A stretch of 64,000 bases of DNA from Smallanthus sonchifolius. Taxonomy: Eukaryota > Streptophyta > Magnoliopsida > Asterales > Asteraceae. The position numbers were made by a program, and so were the translations under genes. The stretch lies in contig CM042046.1 of the NCBI GenBank assembly GCA_023525975.1, positions 39,525,501 through 39,589,500 on the forward strand, in the 5' to 3' direction. This document shows positions 32,246-43,765 of this stretch, piece by piece. The notes beneath the pieces were generated by a model. That model was given only the letters and a program-made list of their open reading frames with translations, was not told the DNA's origin and made no database searches. Position 1 is the first letter of the stretch, and each line of letters begins with the position of its first letter.

Positions 32246-34904
32246 TTGCCCCTATTTTGGCCCGGGGAATATAAGTTCAGTTTTTGTTTTAATTTTTATT
32301 TTGTTTTTTCTTTCCATTTGTAAGAACACATTATTCTTCAAATCCTTATGGGAGCGGGTTGAGGTCAAAATGGTAATTTTTAGTACGGGTCAAAACATAC
32401 CAGACCGGGTTGATTAGTTGTAGAATGAAAAGAGTTGTAAGGTTAAGGATGATGTTTGCTTTTGTGGTTTCAGTACCAATCATTCTCCAAAAGCTCCTGT
32501 GGATAGGTCAAGAGTTGAGATTATAATAAACACACCATTTAAACTTATTTTAAATTAATTTCTTGTTGCCTTTCACATTAAAACTTTTCTAATTTTTTTT
32601 CTTAATATAAACAAAACTCGATCATTCTCTTTGTTCTACAGGTCTTATTTAAAATGAAATTTAAATATGAGAATGGTTAACTTAATTATTGTAGTGGAGT
32701 AAAACATGAGAGTTTGTTTTGAGTACATATATTCGAATTGTTGATAAATAAATAACCTAATTAAACGAAAGGGTATTCATTTATTTATCAAAATTTACTG
32801 TATCTTTTGAAACGTGACATACAAATATAGATTATTCTATGTTGTTGAATCTTGTTTAAGAAAAGTGTGGTTATCTTGCAACATTTCTACCCAATAGATG
32901 ATATGTTGGATTACGAACCATAAAATTTGGACTAGTTTTTGAAATGCGAAGTCTTAGTGTCATTACAATGTTAGGAACTTGGTACGTCCTTGGTTATATA
33001 AACCAATTTACAAAATACATATTATTATTATTATTATTATTAATATATACAATTACCAACCGATCTGTATTAATTATGTATTACTAAAACTCTGGTTTTA
33101 ACTCTTAAAATGAACTCTTTTATTTTAATAAACCTTTCACGGGATAACTTAAATTTTTTGTTTTAAAAATAGCGTTTCAGTTTACGTTGTTAAGTTTAAA
33201 CCGTTTGATTGTTTATAAAAAACATTTATAACTTAAATGACTGTCATTTAACTAATGCATAAAAACAATCTAAACACTATGTGAATCAAGCCAAAAGTTG
33301 TTCGGTTTTCTAGAGCCAAATAGTCAAATTGGAATGTAAAACTAAAACACAACTCTTGGTCTTGAATAACTCTCACTTGCTTGAAGATCTTCATCTTGAT
33401 CTTCGGGTCGTCTTTGTTCTTGATCTTCAATTTAGTCCTTGTCTTGTCTTGAATAGATTACAATACAGTTTTACGATAAAATTAATAAACTAATATATTA
33501 CAATAAGGCTTCCAAAGCAGTCATAAAATGCAAAACAAAATTAAAACCCAAACCAATCATACAAACACAACATGTCTAGTCTTCATTCACAACCAACAAC
33601 ATAGATATTAACAAAACAAACGATGCAATCTTTTGTCAAGCAAAATGTTGAACAAAAAAAACTTGATTGCAATTAAAAACAAATGTTTGCAAAAGTGGTT
33701 ATGATACCCGAGTTTAAAAACAACGGGTCTAGGCTTGATTCACAATCAACATCATAAATGTTTCTTAATGTTTATAAAAATGGCTATGATACAACTGATG
33801 AGGTTTCATACAGGGTTTCAAAATATTTTTGAGCAACGCAGTGGAATAAATAAAGTTGTACGAACCGGTCCATGCCATTACCCTAGACTGCCCGTCAATA
33901 GTCTGGATTTAAACTAGAAAGAAACAAATCAACCATAGGGGATTTAGACTTCTATACCTTTCGCGAGACTGACTAACTGATCAAACTAGGGGTGTTCATT
34001 ATTCGAATCGGACTCGGATAATTTGATATTCAATTCAAACTTCTTCACTCTTTTTCGAACCTCTTGACTATTAATCTACTATGGTAGTATGGTACTATAC
34101 CCGATTTTCATCGGCGGATTTAAAGGAGGGTCCGGAGGGTCCCTTGACCCTCCGGCCGGCGGAGTTGACTGTATACCAGAATACTGAAATGAAACAAAAT
34201 TTGTAATTTGACCCTCTTGATTATCTATTATAGAGAATTTAAAGCTTAAAAGAGAAAGGAAGAGATACTGGATCCGAAAACTTGTATGGCCGACGGTCCA
34301 GCTATGTTGTACTGAGATAGTGGAGAGAACGGAGATAAAGAAACAAACTGTCAAAGTGATATGAGAAAAGAGTGTGGTTTAATATATTTAAATAATACTT
34401 CATGCGCTTTTAGAAAAAAAAATTCAACTAAATCTATTTAAAAGCCCAGATAATGTAACCTAATATTAATTTTTGAAGCTGTTATTTATACACCCGCTCC
34501 ATCTTTCCCACACAACTCTCACATCAAATCAATCATATCAAACCATATCAAATCTTCACATCAAATCTATTCATATTTTTATTAGTTATTTATTTATTTA
34601 TTTACTTTTTTTTAACTTAAATTAAATTTATATCATTAGTTAAATTAATAAAAACTTAAAACAAAAATTGCAACTTGTGAATTATGTAAATTGTAAAGTT
34701 ACTTTTATATTTTTATTTATTTACTTTTTTTTTAACTTAAATTATTTATATAAAATTAAATAAATTAAAAAAAAACGTAAAAAAATCATTGATAAATACA
34801 TTATTATGTGAGACAACTCGTTTTATAGTATAATTCAATTATAATAATTGCAACATCTTTTCTAGTTTTGTGTGCCGGTATAGTTACATCGTTATGTGTG
34901 TAAA
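32246..34904. other. AT-rich intergenic stretch, no gene seen
   Basis: No credible coding region was found. There is a TTA microsatellite at about 33020-33045, a GC-rich patch at 34120-34165 with an imperfect palindrome (GTCCGGAGGGTCCCTTGACC) that could be a DNA-transposon remnant, and otherwise AT-rich sequence. Confidence 0.6.
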
Positions 34905-35020
34905 TAATTTAAAACGACACAAGATTCCTTCAATAATTTGAAACGACACAAGATTCCGCCAATAATTTGGAACGACAGAAGATTTCGCCAATTATTTGAT
35001 ACGATATATGATTCCGCTAA
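34905..35020. repeat. 29-bp tandem repeat, 4 units
   Basis: Four consecutive 29-bp units of the form TAATTTGAAACGACACAAG followed by ATTCCGCCAA occupy exactly 116 bp, 85 bp upstream of the first ATG of the MULE fragment. The last unit is the most diverged. Confidence 0.85.
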
Positions 35021-35105
35021 AACATACTATACAAACAACTATATATTTTATTCATTTATTCATTCAAACTGAATTCTCTCTAAATCCGATAAAAACGAGT
35101 TAAGT

Positions 35106-35920
35106 ATGGCAAGTTTATGTGAAAACTATCTAGGGAATGTTGGTGAATCATCTAACAATATATCAGAGTTTTACACTAATCAGGTATGACGTTTGTGACT
35201 ATGTATTATCTAACTATACTGTTGTTAACCGTGATCTAACCATACTGTTGTTGATAATAACACATATTTTGTTCTAGGTGTTCATGTCTCACCCGGACAT
35301 GATGCAGTGAGTGCAAAACACCGAACGTCACCATGGTGTCATAGTCACCAAAATATCAAAGAAAAATGCAAGAAAAATGTTACCATAGTTTATCTTAAAT
35401 GTGATCGTGGTGGTGAATACAAGGGACATCAACAGTTAGAGGTTCAGCTACAAGAAAAATTGGTTTTCGATTTTAGTTGATTGGAAAATACGTGAAAGAT
35501 GTTAATGATTGGAAGTTAATGGTGAAACATGCTGAACATAACCATTCACCAGCTCAACATTTGGAGGGGCATCCATTTGCAATGAGATTAACAAACCAAG
35601 AAATGCATTTGTTGTTGGACCTTTCAAAGCACGATGTTCAACCACGTAACATTCTAACAACACTAAAGGACCATAACCCTGAAAATGTGTCTTCACTTAT
35701 AACCCTATACAATACACGCCAAAAGATACGTAAAGCCACAAAAATTGGATCAACTCCAATGCATGTTATTTTCTCGCTCTTGCATTCTGAAGGTTATATT
35801 TGAGAACATCAAGAATCTGGTGGGGTCTTGGAGCAATTGTTCTTTATACATAAAACATCGTATACGATATGGCGTGCATTCCCACATGTGTTGCTAATTC
35901 ACTTGATTCGAGCTCTATTT
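35106..35920 (+). pseudogene. Mutator-like (MULE) transposase fragment, FAR1-related
   Basis: The fragment starts MASLCENYLGNVGESS with a possible intron from 35186 to about 35279. It continues VFMSHPDMMQ, a stop, then VQNTERHHGVIVTKIS, and shows the N-terminal zinc-ribbon-like region of plant MULE transposases: DWKLMVKHAEHNHSPAQHLE, HPFAMRLTNQEMHLL, NPENVSSLITLYNTRQKIRK and HVIFSLLHSEGYI. After a stop at 35801 homology goes on (LEQLFFIHKTSYTIWRAFPH) and is then cut by the GCTCG-rich repeat. The catalytic core is missing. Confidence 0.75.
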
Positions 35921-36867
35921 CTAAAGCTCGGGCTCGGCTTGTGGGTAGTTTTTCAAGCTCGAGCCCGGCTCGGGCTCGGCTCGTTTATTATTTAATAATT
36001 AATTTACACATATTTATAATTATTTTTATATAAGTTTTATTATAATTTTTATATATAACAAGATATATATATATATATTATTTAGTTATTTTTATCATAA
36101 TTTTATGCATACTAATTATTATTTTATAAATATATATTTAATATATATATAGGGGAAGGTTCCGCTAAGAAGTGGTTTTTCGCTAAGGAACGCTAAGAAG
36201 TGGGTCAAACGAACTCCGATTGAGCTCATTCGAGCGGCGTTGGAACCGTCTCATCGAACTCTAATCCGGACCCAAAAACCTAAACCCCCCTCCACCCGCA
36301 CCCCCAAAAACCTAAACCCCCCCTCCAACCCCACCCCGAAAAGCCTAAAACCACCACCCCCACCCCCCAAAAACCTAAACCCCCCCACCCCACCCCCCAA
36401 AAAACCTAAACCCACCCCCAAAAACCTAAACCCCCACCCTCCAAAAAAAACCTAAACCCTAAAAGCTAAACCCTAAGGCTAAAATCCTAAAATTCAACGC
36501 TAAGATCTAAACCCTAAAATCTAAGATGGTAGAGTTCAACGATACGGTTCCAACGCCGCTGGAATGAGCTCAATCCGAGTTCGTTTGATATCGTTTCTTA
36601 ATGTTTTTGTCACTTCTTAGAGTTCTTAGCCGAAAACAACTTCTTATTTGATCCTCCCCCTATATATATATATATTAAAAAATTATATAAATAACATGCT
36701 CGTTTAGGCTCGCGAGCCGGCTCGAGATCGATAAGTGAAGCTCGGGCTCGTTTATTTAACAAGCTTATCCTAAGGAGCGAGCTCGTTTAAGCTTGTCTCA
36801 ATTCGAGTTTTTAGCGAGCCGATCTCGAGTTGCTCGCGAGCCGACCTGGCTGTTTACACCCCTACTC
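35915..36867. repeat. GCTCG-rich TIR repeat, split by a MITE
   Basis: The left arm carries CGAGCTC, AAGCTCGGGCTCGGCTTG and CCGGCTCGGGCTCGGC. The right arm carries the inverse words (AAGCTCGGGCTCGTTT, CGAGCCGACC) and closes with TGTTTACACCCCTA, the typical end of a repeat common in plants. The two arms are separated by AT-rich DNA and the insertion at 36152-36660. Confidence 0.55.
36152..36660. repeat. MULE-like MITE with telomere-like tracts, copy 2
   Basis: It has the same ends as 24938-25403 (GGGGAAGGTTCCGCTAAG; right end GATCCTCCCCC) and the same middle of AACCTAAACCCCC-type words. It sits in an AT dinucleotide run, so the target duplication (TATATATAT) is not diagnostic. A proline-rich open frame at 36240-36455 is a by-product of the repeat. 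Confidence 0.72.
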
Positions 36868-36869
36868 AC

Positions 36870-38370
36870 CGGCCTTTCCCGATGTTACCTTGAAAGTCTC
36901 ATTCGCTACTTGTATAATAGTGGTTGTCATATTCCCCCCACATCCAACTTACTCCCCCACACAGTGCAACTGAGCCCCCTCCAGACAGGACCTTATATTT
37001 GAACGTTGTAATCTTTTCATCCTTCAAATTACTCCATCGAACCCTAGGTTTATTTTTCTTGTGTTGAGTTCACCGTAACATATTTTTAGCGCTTGCCTAA
37101 ATAACCCTTTCTCATAATTTCATTGTATGAAGTAGGAGCTTCATCCCCTTGTAGTTACCACAACATTGATCGTCTCTTTTATTCTTATAGAGAGGGATTA
37201 AGGACTAACTCCACTGATCCGACGTCTCTTCGGTTTTGAAGACTATATTGAACAAATTTGTTAACCACTGAACTCTTTCCTTTGCCTAACACTTTCACAC
37301 CTTAATGGGGATGTTATCTGAGCCAACCGCCTTAGTGCTTCCTATCTTCCTAAGGGCTCTCATCACCGCTTTTGTAGTGACATTACGACATTAACAATTA
37401 TTTCATTGTTGTCGTCGGGTAGTTGAGTTCTCACTTCTTCTTGATGACTCTTTCCATTATTAAAAATATTGTGGAAATAGGTTTGTCATCTCATTTTGAT
37501 GTCATGCCCTTTAACCAAACCTATCTATCCTCGCCCTTTATGAACTTCACGACTCCTAGGTCCTGCTTCCTTCGTTCCCTAACGTTGTCAATCTTGAACA
37601 TGTAGTGCTTATCCTCCTTAGTCTCTAGGCACTTATACATCTCCTTAGAGACTATATTCTCTTCCTCATGGACTGCCTTCTTTGCCTCCACTTGGCCTCT
37701 TTATATCTCTCATTCAGTCCCACTTTCTCTTCTTAATCAATGCATCTCAAGATCTCTCTAAAACTCCCTTGTTTTCCCTTGCCTTGCACATCCTCATTCC
37801 ATCACTATTACTCTTTATGGCACTGCCTTTCCCTATGTGACCTCAACATTCTCATTCGCTACTTCTATAACGGTGGTCGTCATATCCTCCTACATCTAGT
37901 TTACATCTCCACATAGTCTATCTGAGTCTCCCCGAGAGGAACTTATCTTTAAACGCTATAATATTTTCATACCTAAAGTTCCTTCATCGAATTCTAGGTT
38001 TATTTTTCATCTTCGCCTCAACCAACTTTTTCTCATGACTATATCTGCCACCAACAGTCAATGTTGAGCCACTATTGTATGTAGGTCTTGAGAGATGGGT
38101 TTATTTTTCATCACTAGCCCCACCGCTGCTATAAGTAATAAAATGTGATTCCCTGTCTTGAAGAAAAAGTTTATAATACTCATGTCGTTGGCCAAGGTAA
38201 AGTCAAAAAGGTCTGTGCCACTCTTGTTTCGAGCTCCATAACGAAAATCTCCATGCACATGCACTGATAGAAAACTACCGCTCTCCTTACCAGGTAAACT
38301 GTGGTGAAGCTTGGTAAGAAGCGATGTATTCTCAAGTGATTTCTGACATAAATAAAAAAAATCAAAGGTC
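36870..38370 (-). pseudogene. LINE (L1-type) endonuclease/RT remnants
   Basis: On the minus strand, conceptual translation gives the end of an endonuclease domain (HVHGDFRYGARNKSGTDLFD, LANDMSIINFFFK) at about 38260-38150. Further on come RT words (MRALRKIGSTKAVGSDNIPI, LIPLYKNKRDDQCCGNYKG) between about 37390 and 37130. Many stops and shifts interrupt it. The linker around 37840-38010 occurs again, diverged, at 36878-37055, so two copies or a duplication are present. No poly(A) end or target duplication was found. Confidence 0.75.
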
Positions 38371-38399
38371 CGATGGGTGGGGTTTAGATGAGATCGAGG

Positions 38400-39792
38400 T
38401 AGGGGTGTGTTTTTCGCCCGAACCCGAACCAAACCAACCCGAACCCGAGGAACCCAAACTGAGTATTAAACAAAACCGAACCCGGTTTGCTACAATGGTT
38501 GGTAATCGAATTAGATAATTTATAACCGGGTCAACCCGAGTAACCCGAATATGGGTTTTAATCAAATCCCGTGATTTTATAGGTTAAATGTATTTATGGA
38601 CTTCATTATTGGATTTTATAGGTAATAGATTCGAGACATAGTTATAATGTTATATGAGTTGATTATAAGAATCCAAATTAAAATTTTTATTCAAACCAAA
38701 ATTTACCCAACAACTCTTACAAGACATAGCTTCTGCTTCAACCGTAAATGACTTGTTTCAAGATATTTGACTTAGTTTTTGGCATCATCCAAATTGTTTT
38801 TTAGCAATTCATTATGGTGGATCAGCAATGCTATAATTGATCATGTATATACTCTAGCATCCTTACATGTTTCAATAACTTATTCACAATTCTAATTTAT
38901 AAAAAAACAATGTTAAACACGACAAACACATACTAAAACATGTCCAATTGTTAATACCATCAAGGGTGGCTCGAATATACAAAAAAATAATGCCGCTTAG
39001 GGCCCCCACTATTTAAGGACCCGCAATTTATGGTTTAACTTCATTTAGTTTTCAGGTTTTGACAAGGAGAATAAAACATCAATATACTTAGAGTAGTTTT
39101 CTTTTTACCAAAAACTCACTCCAACTTGAATATGTGTGATTGTATCTTTTAGAAGTCGTATATAAAAAACATGAATCCTTTTATTCCCATGTGTTGGGAT
39201 TCTAAGCAAAAAGAGAATGTTTTTTTTCTATGAAAATGGACCGGATTTTAGAATTCGCTTTGGGTCCACGTAAAGGTTGAGCAGATCATGTACCAGTTTC
39301 AATTCTATACACTTTCTTGTAAGTTCTTCCAAAATCTCATTGCATACACCAGACCTCATACATGGTTTAATAAAAATTTCTAAAAGTAAAAGTTCCATTT
39401 TTGTTGCTATATAAATAGGATAATGTGTTTATCATAATTTGATTAACAAACCCGAATACCAATTAAAACCAACCCGATTACATATTTTTATATGGTTGGA
39501 TATTTGGTTGGTTTTTGAACGTCCAAAAACCGAGAAATCCAAACCAAATAACCCGACTACTAATTAACCAACAACGATTCAAGTGAAAAACAAAAGCACT
39601 TAAAAAAAAACAAATTTCATAAAAACACGATTTTGATGTTCGCAACCACCAATCAAATACTTGTTTATTTGGATAGACGTCTCTCGTGCTGATGAACACT
39701 CTTTTAACTACTGCAAAATCACCCATTTTAGTACTAAAACAGAGGGATGATAAACCCAATCTTTTTCCAAATCCTCTCGTAATCCCATCAAG
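38400..39792. other. Spacer with CGAACCC-rich repeat remnants
   Basis: The stretch 38400-38560 is rich in CCCGAACC words and begins AGGGGTGTGTTTTTCG. Similar words recur near 39450-39560 (CAAACCCGAATACC, AACCCGACTACT). These look like the two ends of one decayed TIR repeat. The AT-rich middle shows no gene. Confidence 0.45.
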
Positions 39793-42448
39793 ATGAACCC
39801 TCCATGGACCCTAAAAGAAGCTTTCGTTTCACTTACAAACAATCTAAACAACCAAGAAACCCATTACACCAATCGTTTAGACGATGCTTATTCGTTAGTT
39901 CTCGAGCAATGTTGCGCCAAAATTCTTTATCACAAGTCAAACAAATTCATACCCATGTCTTGAAATCATGTCACGTGGTTGACACGAGTTTTTTAAGTAC
40001 TAAGCTCGTGTTTGCTTATGGGAAATCTGGGTCTTTATTGGATGCTCAGAAGGTGTTTGATGAAATGCCTGAAAGAACTGTTTTCACTTGGAATGCTTTG
40101 ATTGGAGCTTGTTTGACAAATGGTGAGCCTTTTGAAGCCATTCAATTGTTTATGGATATGAATATGTTGGGAGTTTGATCTGATGCTAGTACTTTTGTGT
40201 CGATCTTCAAGTCTTGCGGTGAGCTTGAAGACCGTTGTTATGGGGTTCAAGTTCACGGCATGGCTGTGAAGTTGGGGTTTCTTTGTAATGTGTATGTTGT
40301 TAATTCGTTAATGGGGATGTATGCAAAATGCAATGATTCGAATTCAGCAAAGATGTTGTTTGAGAGAATGGATGAGAAGACCGATGTGGTGTCATGGAAT
40401 TCGATTATTTCAGCTTATTCCGCATCTGGGGAATCTTTAGAGGCAATAAGGCTGTTTAGAGAAATGCTGATATTTACGGTTGTGCCAAACGCGTATACTT
40501 TCGTTGCCACTCTTCAAGCTTGTGACGAGCAGTTAAACCTTGTATTAGAATGTGATTGTGTGTTTAGGGTTTACATAAAGAGGTGTTTATATAGAACACC
40601 ATATTACAAGTCTAGTCCCTATACTATATCACTTAGTCTAATATTCCCCCGCAAACTAAGCTCGGGAGAGATTTAGGTTGAAAATATAAAAACATAAAAC
40701 TAAAAAGATAGTTGGTCTTCTCCTTCTCCACCATGCTTTCGCCCGTCACACATTTTTTTTTCTTTTTTTACAGCAATGGTAAATGGGCTTGTGAGGCCCA
40801 GCCTCAAAGGCCTAATCGAAACTACATTAGGAAAAACCCTAATCTTCTTCCGTCCGTCACCACTTCGCCGGAGTTCTTCAACAACTAGGGGTTTGTTCCC
40901 CTTTCTTCTCCCCGATTGCAGATCTGTATTTTTTTTTTTTTGCAAACCTCGAATAAACGGAACTGAAAGCATTGTGACTTTCGTGAGGTGCACGTCGCCG
41001 GAAAAACGGTAACCGTTGTATGGTGGCGGCGACGGCGTCTAGAGCCAAGAAAGCAAGTTGTATTTGCTAACCCTAGACGCGGGGAGGTGCTGCAGTGACG
41101 TACCTGTGGTGGCAGTGGCAACATGGAGGCGGCGGGCTTGTGGCGTTGTGGAGCCACTGGTTGTGTAGTGGTGGTTGTTGGTTGTGTGGCGGCAGAAGGG
41201 TTTTGGATGGTGAAGGTGTGGTGGCGGCGGCTAGGGTTCCGCCATAGGTGGAGGCGGCAGTGGTGGTTGACGGCGGCAGTAGGAGTGGATAGAGAAGACT
41301 AAGCGCGGTTGTTTGGTGGTGGTGGGCAGGGCGGTGGCGGCGGCCGACCGCCCCTCCGGCGATGTCTCCGGTGACTAGCTCTGATACCAAGTTAAACCTT
41401 GTATTAGAATGTGATTGTGTGTTTAGGAAAAGAAATTCACGGGTATTTAGTTAGAAAACAATTTGTTCTTTGTGGTCCAATTTCAAGCTCTCTTGTGGAT
41501 ATGTACGCCTCGTGTGGATCTTTAAAGAATTCATTTAACGTCTTTAATTCCATTGAGGTTAAAGATTTAGTCTTGTGGACTAGCATGGTCAATGCATATG
41601 GAATGGGAAAAGAAGCCGTTTGTTTATTTAACCGAATGGCGGTTGAGAAGATTCGTCCTGATCATGTAAGTTTCTTGGCAATTCTTTATGCTTGTAGCCA
41701 TTCATCGTTAATTGATGAAGGAAAAACAATTTTCAAATCAATGGTGCATGATTATGGTCTAAACCCATGGCCCGAACATTATACTTGCATGGTTGATCTT
41801 CTTGGTCGCGCAAACAAATTAGAAGACGTGATTTTGTTTATTGAAAATATGGAAGTTAACCCAAATGCTGCTATTTGGCGCGCTCTTCTTGGTGCATGCA
41901 AGGTACATTGTAACATAAAGTTAGGCAATTTTGCAGCCAAAAAGCTTTTGGATTTAGATCCATATGATATAAAGAACTATGTTCTTGTATCAAAGTTCTA
42001 TGCTTTATGCGGCCAATGGGATGATCTTGATTACATAAGAAAGAAAATGAGACAAAAGGGTTTAAAGAAAGATCCTGGTTGTAGTTGGATTGAGATCAAC
42101 AACAAGATTCATGTTTTTACTGTGAGAGATAAGTCTCATCCAGAATCTGATGAAATTTACAACAAATTAGCTCAAATTAATGATGTTTTAAAGAGGGTAG
42201 GAAGCTATATGGAGAAAGATAAAGCGGAAATGTTAAATGGTCATAGTGAAAGATTGGCTGTTGCTTATGGGTTACTTAAAACACAAGGAACCCCAATTCA
42301 TATCACGAAGAATCTTCGCGTTTGTGATGATTGTCATACTTTTAGTAAGCTTGTTTCTAAGTATTATGAACGCGAAATTATTGTTAGAGATGCTAATCGA
42401 TTCCATCATTTTGGCCTTGGAGCATGCTCTTGTAAAGACTTTTGGTGA
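39793..42448 (+). pseudogene. OTP86-like DYW-class PPR protein, pseudogene
   Basis: The start is at 39793 (MNPPWTLKEAFVSL, then DDAYSLVLEQCCAK). A frameshift near 39926 moves it to the frame reading NSLSQVKQIHTHVLKSCHVV. PPR repeats follow (VFAYGKSGSLLDAQKVFDEM, TFVSIFKSCG, VVSWNSIISAYSASGES). A TGA at 40176 breaks it, and after LQACDEQ the middle repeats are missing, replaced by a copia remnant (40531-41427). The end is open from 41428: KEIHGYLVRKQF to the E/DYW domain with HSERLAVAYGL and CDDCHTF, closing CSCKDFW. Arabidopsis OTP86 edits plastid rps14; assignment is by overall likeness only. Confidence 0.87.
40531..41427 (-). mobile_element. Small copia remnant (TA...CT family) inside the PPR gene
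   Basis: On the minus strand the complete 3' LTR (40643 to 40531, 113 bp) starts TATTAGACTAAGTG and ends GGTTTAACT. It is preceded by a purine tract (reverse of TTCCCCCGC). At the other side the primer site (reverse of GCTCTGATACCA) ends at 41389 and is followed by only the last 38 bp of the 5' LTR (41390-41427). The 0.75-kb inside has no coding signal and is rich in GGCGGC words. No target duplication remains because the 5' LTR edge and the adjoining PPR exon are deleted. Confidence 0.85.
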
Positions 42449-43110
42449 ATAAAAATTTAAATCATGCAATTTGGCGGTTAATTCTTGTGCTGTCAGGCCC
42501 CAATTTGAGCTATCACCAGGTATGTTCTTTTAAGACTGTTGGATAACTTCGTATATTATTAGATTTGACAAATTCAACCCATTTATGTGAAAACAGGGCG
42601 ATCCGGGTGGTGGTCTTTTATTGACGGGTCAAACATGACAAATGTAGAAAAATGCCTAAATATTGAACGGGTCAAATGGGTCAAACATGTTAAATGGACA
42701 AAAGTCATGTATTGTATTTAAGTGTTTAGATTGTTCTATATATTTACTTATTTTTCTTTATAATTTTAGGTACTTGACCACACCAAGTAATGACATAATC
42801 TTGTTTTGGGGTGTGTCATTTGAAGTTGCAACAAGCCCATCCGTACATTGAAAATCTAAAGAGGTATATTCTTTAAAAATTTATTTTTTTATTTAATAAT
42901 AATTATCAAAATATATTACGAGTTGTTGGGCCACAAAAGTAAAAAACTATGTGTTTCTATAGTTTTCATCTTATAATAATTACACCTAACCCCATTGATT
43001 ACTTCATTTTGTTTCCCTAAGATCCAAAAATTAGTTTGTAATTATGATTGTATACTTACAAATGAGAGTATCCTTCAATGTAAAAATGAATGTCTACAAA
43101 TAAAAGCATA
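42449..43110. other. Spacer with a TIR-element fragment
   Basis: The stretch 42560-42720 has TTCAACCCATTTATG, GACGGGTCAAACATGAC and GGGTCAAATGGGTCAAAC words of the AGAGGTGGCAAA family without clear ends. The rest is AT-rich; no gene was seen. Confidence 0.45.
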
Positions 43111-43221
43111 TCTGGGTGGGGGGTTGGGGCATAGTAGTAAGAGGGGAGTACCACAACCAAGAGGTTGCGGGTTCTAACCTTGTCCAGGGCAAAAAAAAAA
43201 TCGTCATTCAAGAAAAGTAAT
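43111..43221 (+). mobile_element. Short SINE-like element, 12-bp TSD
   Basis: It has a tRNA-like promoter layout: a box-A-like GGGCATAGTAGTAAGAGG, then a box-B-like GCGGGTTCTAACC, followed by an A run at 43189-43199. AATAAAAGCATA is repeated on both sides (43099-43110, 43222-43233). About 20 bp separate the A run from the right repeat, which is somewhat unusual. Confidence 0.6.
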
Positions 43222-43233
43222 AATAAAAGCATA

Positions 43234-43765
43234 ACTGAAAAAAAACATGCCACATACACACAAACACGGAACATATGCGGACATTTAGGGATCTGAAAAT
43301 ATTGGTTGAAAATACACTTCGTCACACGTTTGAACATACTGTATGCGAACTCATTAGTCTCATTTATAAGTTAAAAAATTGTATTAATAGACCCATATTT
43401 TTGTAATTTTCTCTATATATCATTTACTCACTCCCATCTCAAGTTAGTGTATTGTGATGATTGTGGTAATTGATGCAAAATCATGTTTCAGGGCAATAAA
43501 TCAAAGTTAAATTACTTGAACCACTTGTACCTTTGGCATTAAAGGTTGTACCTTTCTAATTTGTTTGCACAAAGCAAATTTAACAGGAAAAGAAAAGGAC
43601 CACTCTATAGAAACAGAGGCTGAGGCTACACTCATGATTTGCAGTGGAACATTTACTCTCTTTTATAAGCTTTTTAGTTTTTATCACAGACTTAACCCCA
43701 TCTAACAGATTTTCATGCTTCTTAGTTTCACACATTTGCACATTCATTCACATTTTCATAATATA
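43234..43765. other. AT-rich spacer, nothing recognised
   Basis: Only short incidental open frames are present. Confidence 0.5.

Noticed and set aside
34079..34354. 91-codon minus-strand frame with a GC-rich palindromic patch
   Set aside because: No protein family likeness; the GTCCGGAGGGTCC patch may be a transposon scrap, but ends and TSD could not be found.
36240..36455. Proline/lysine-rich open frame of 71 codons
   Set aside because: It is the translation of the CCTAAACCC-like core of a MITE that also occurs at 24938-25403.
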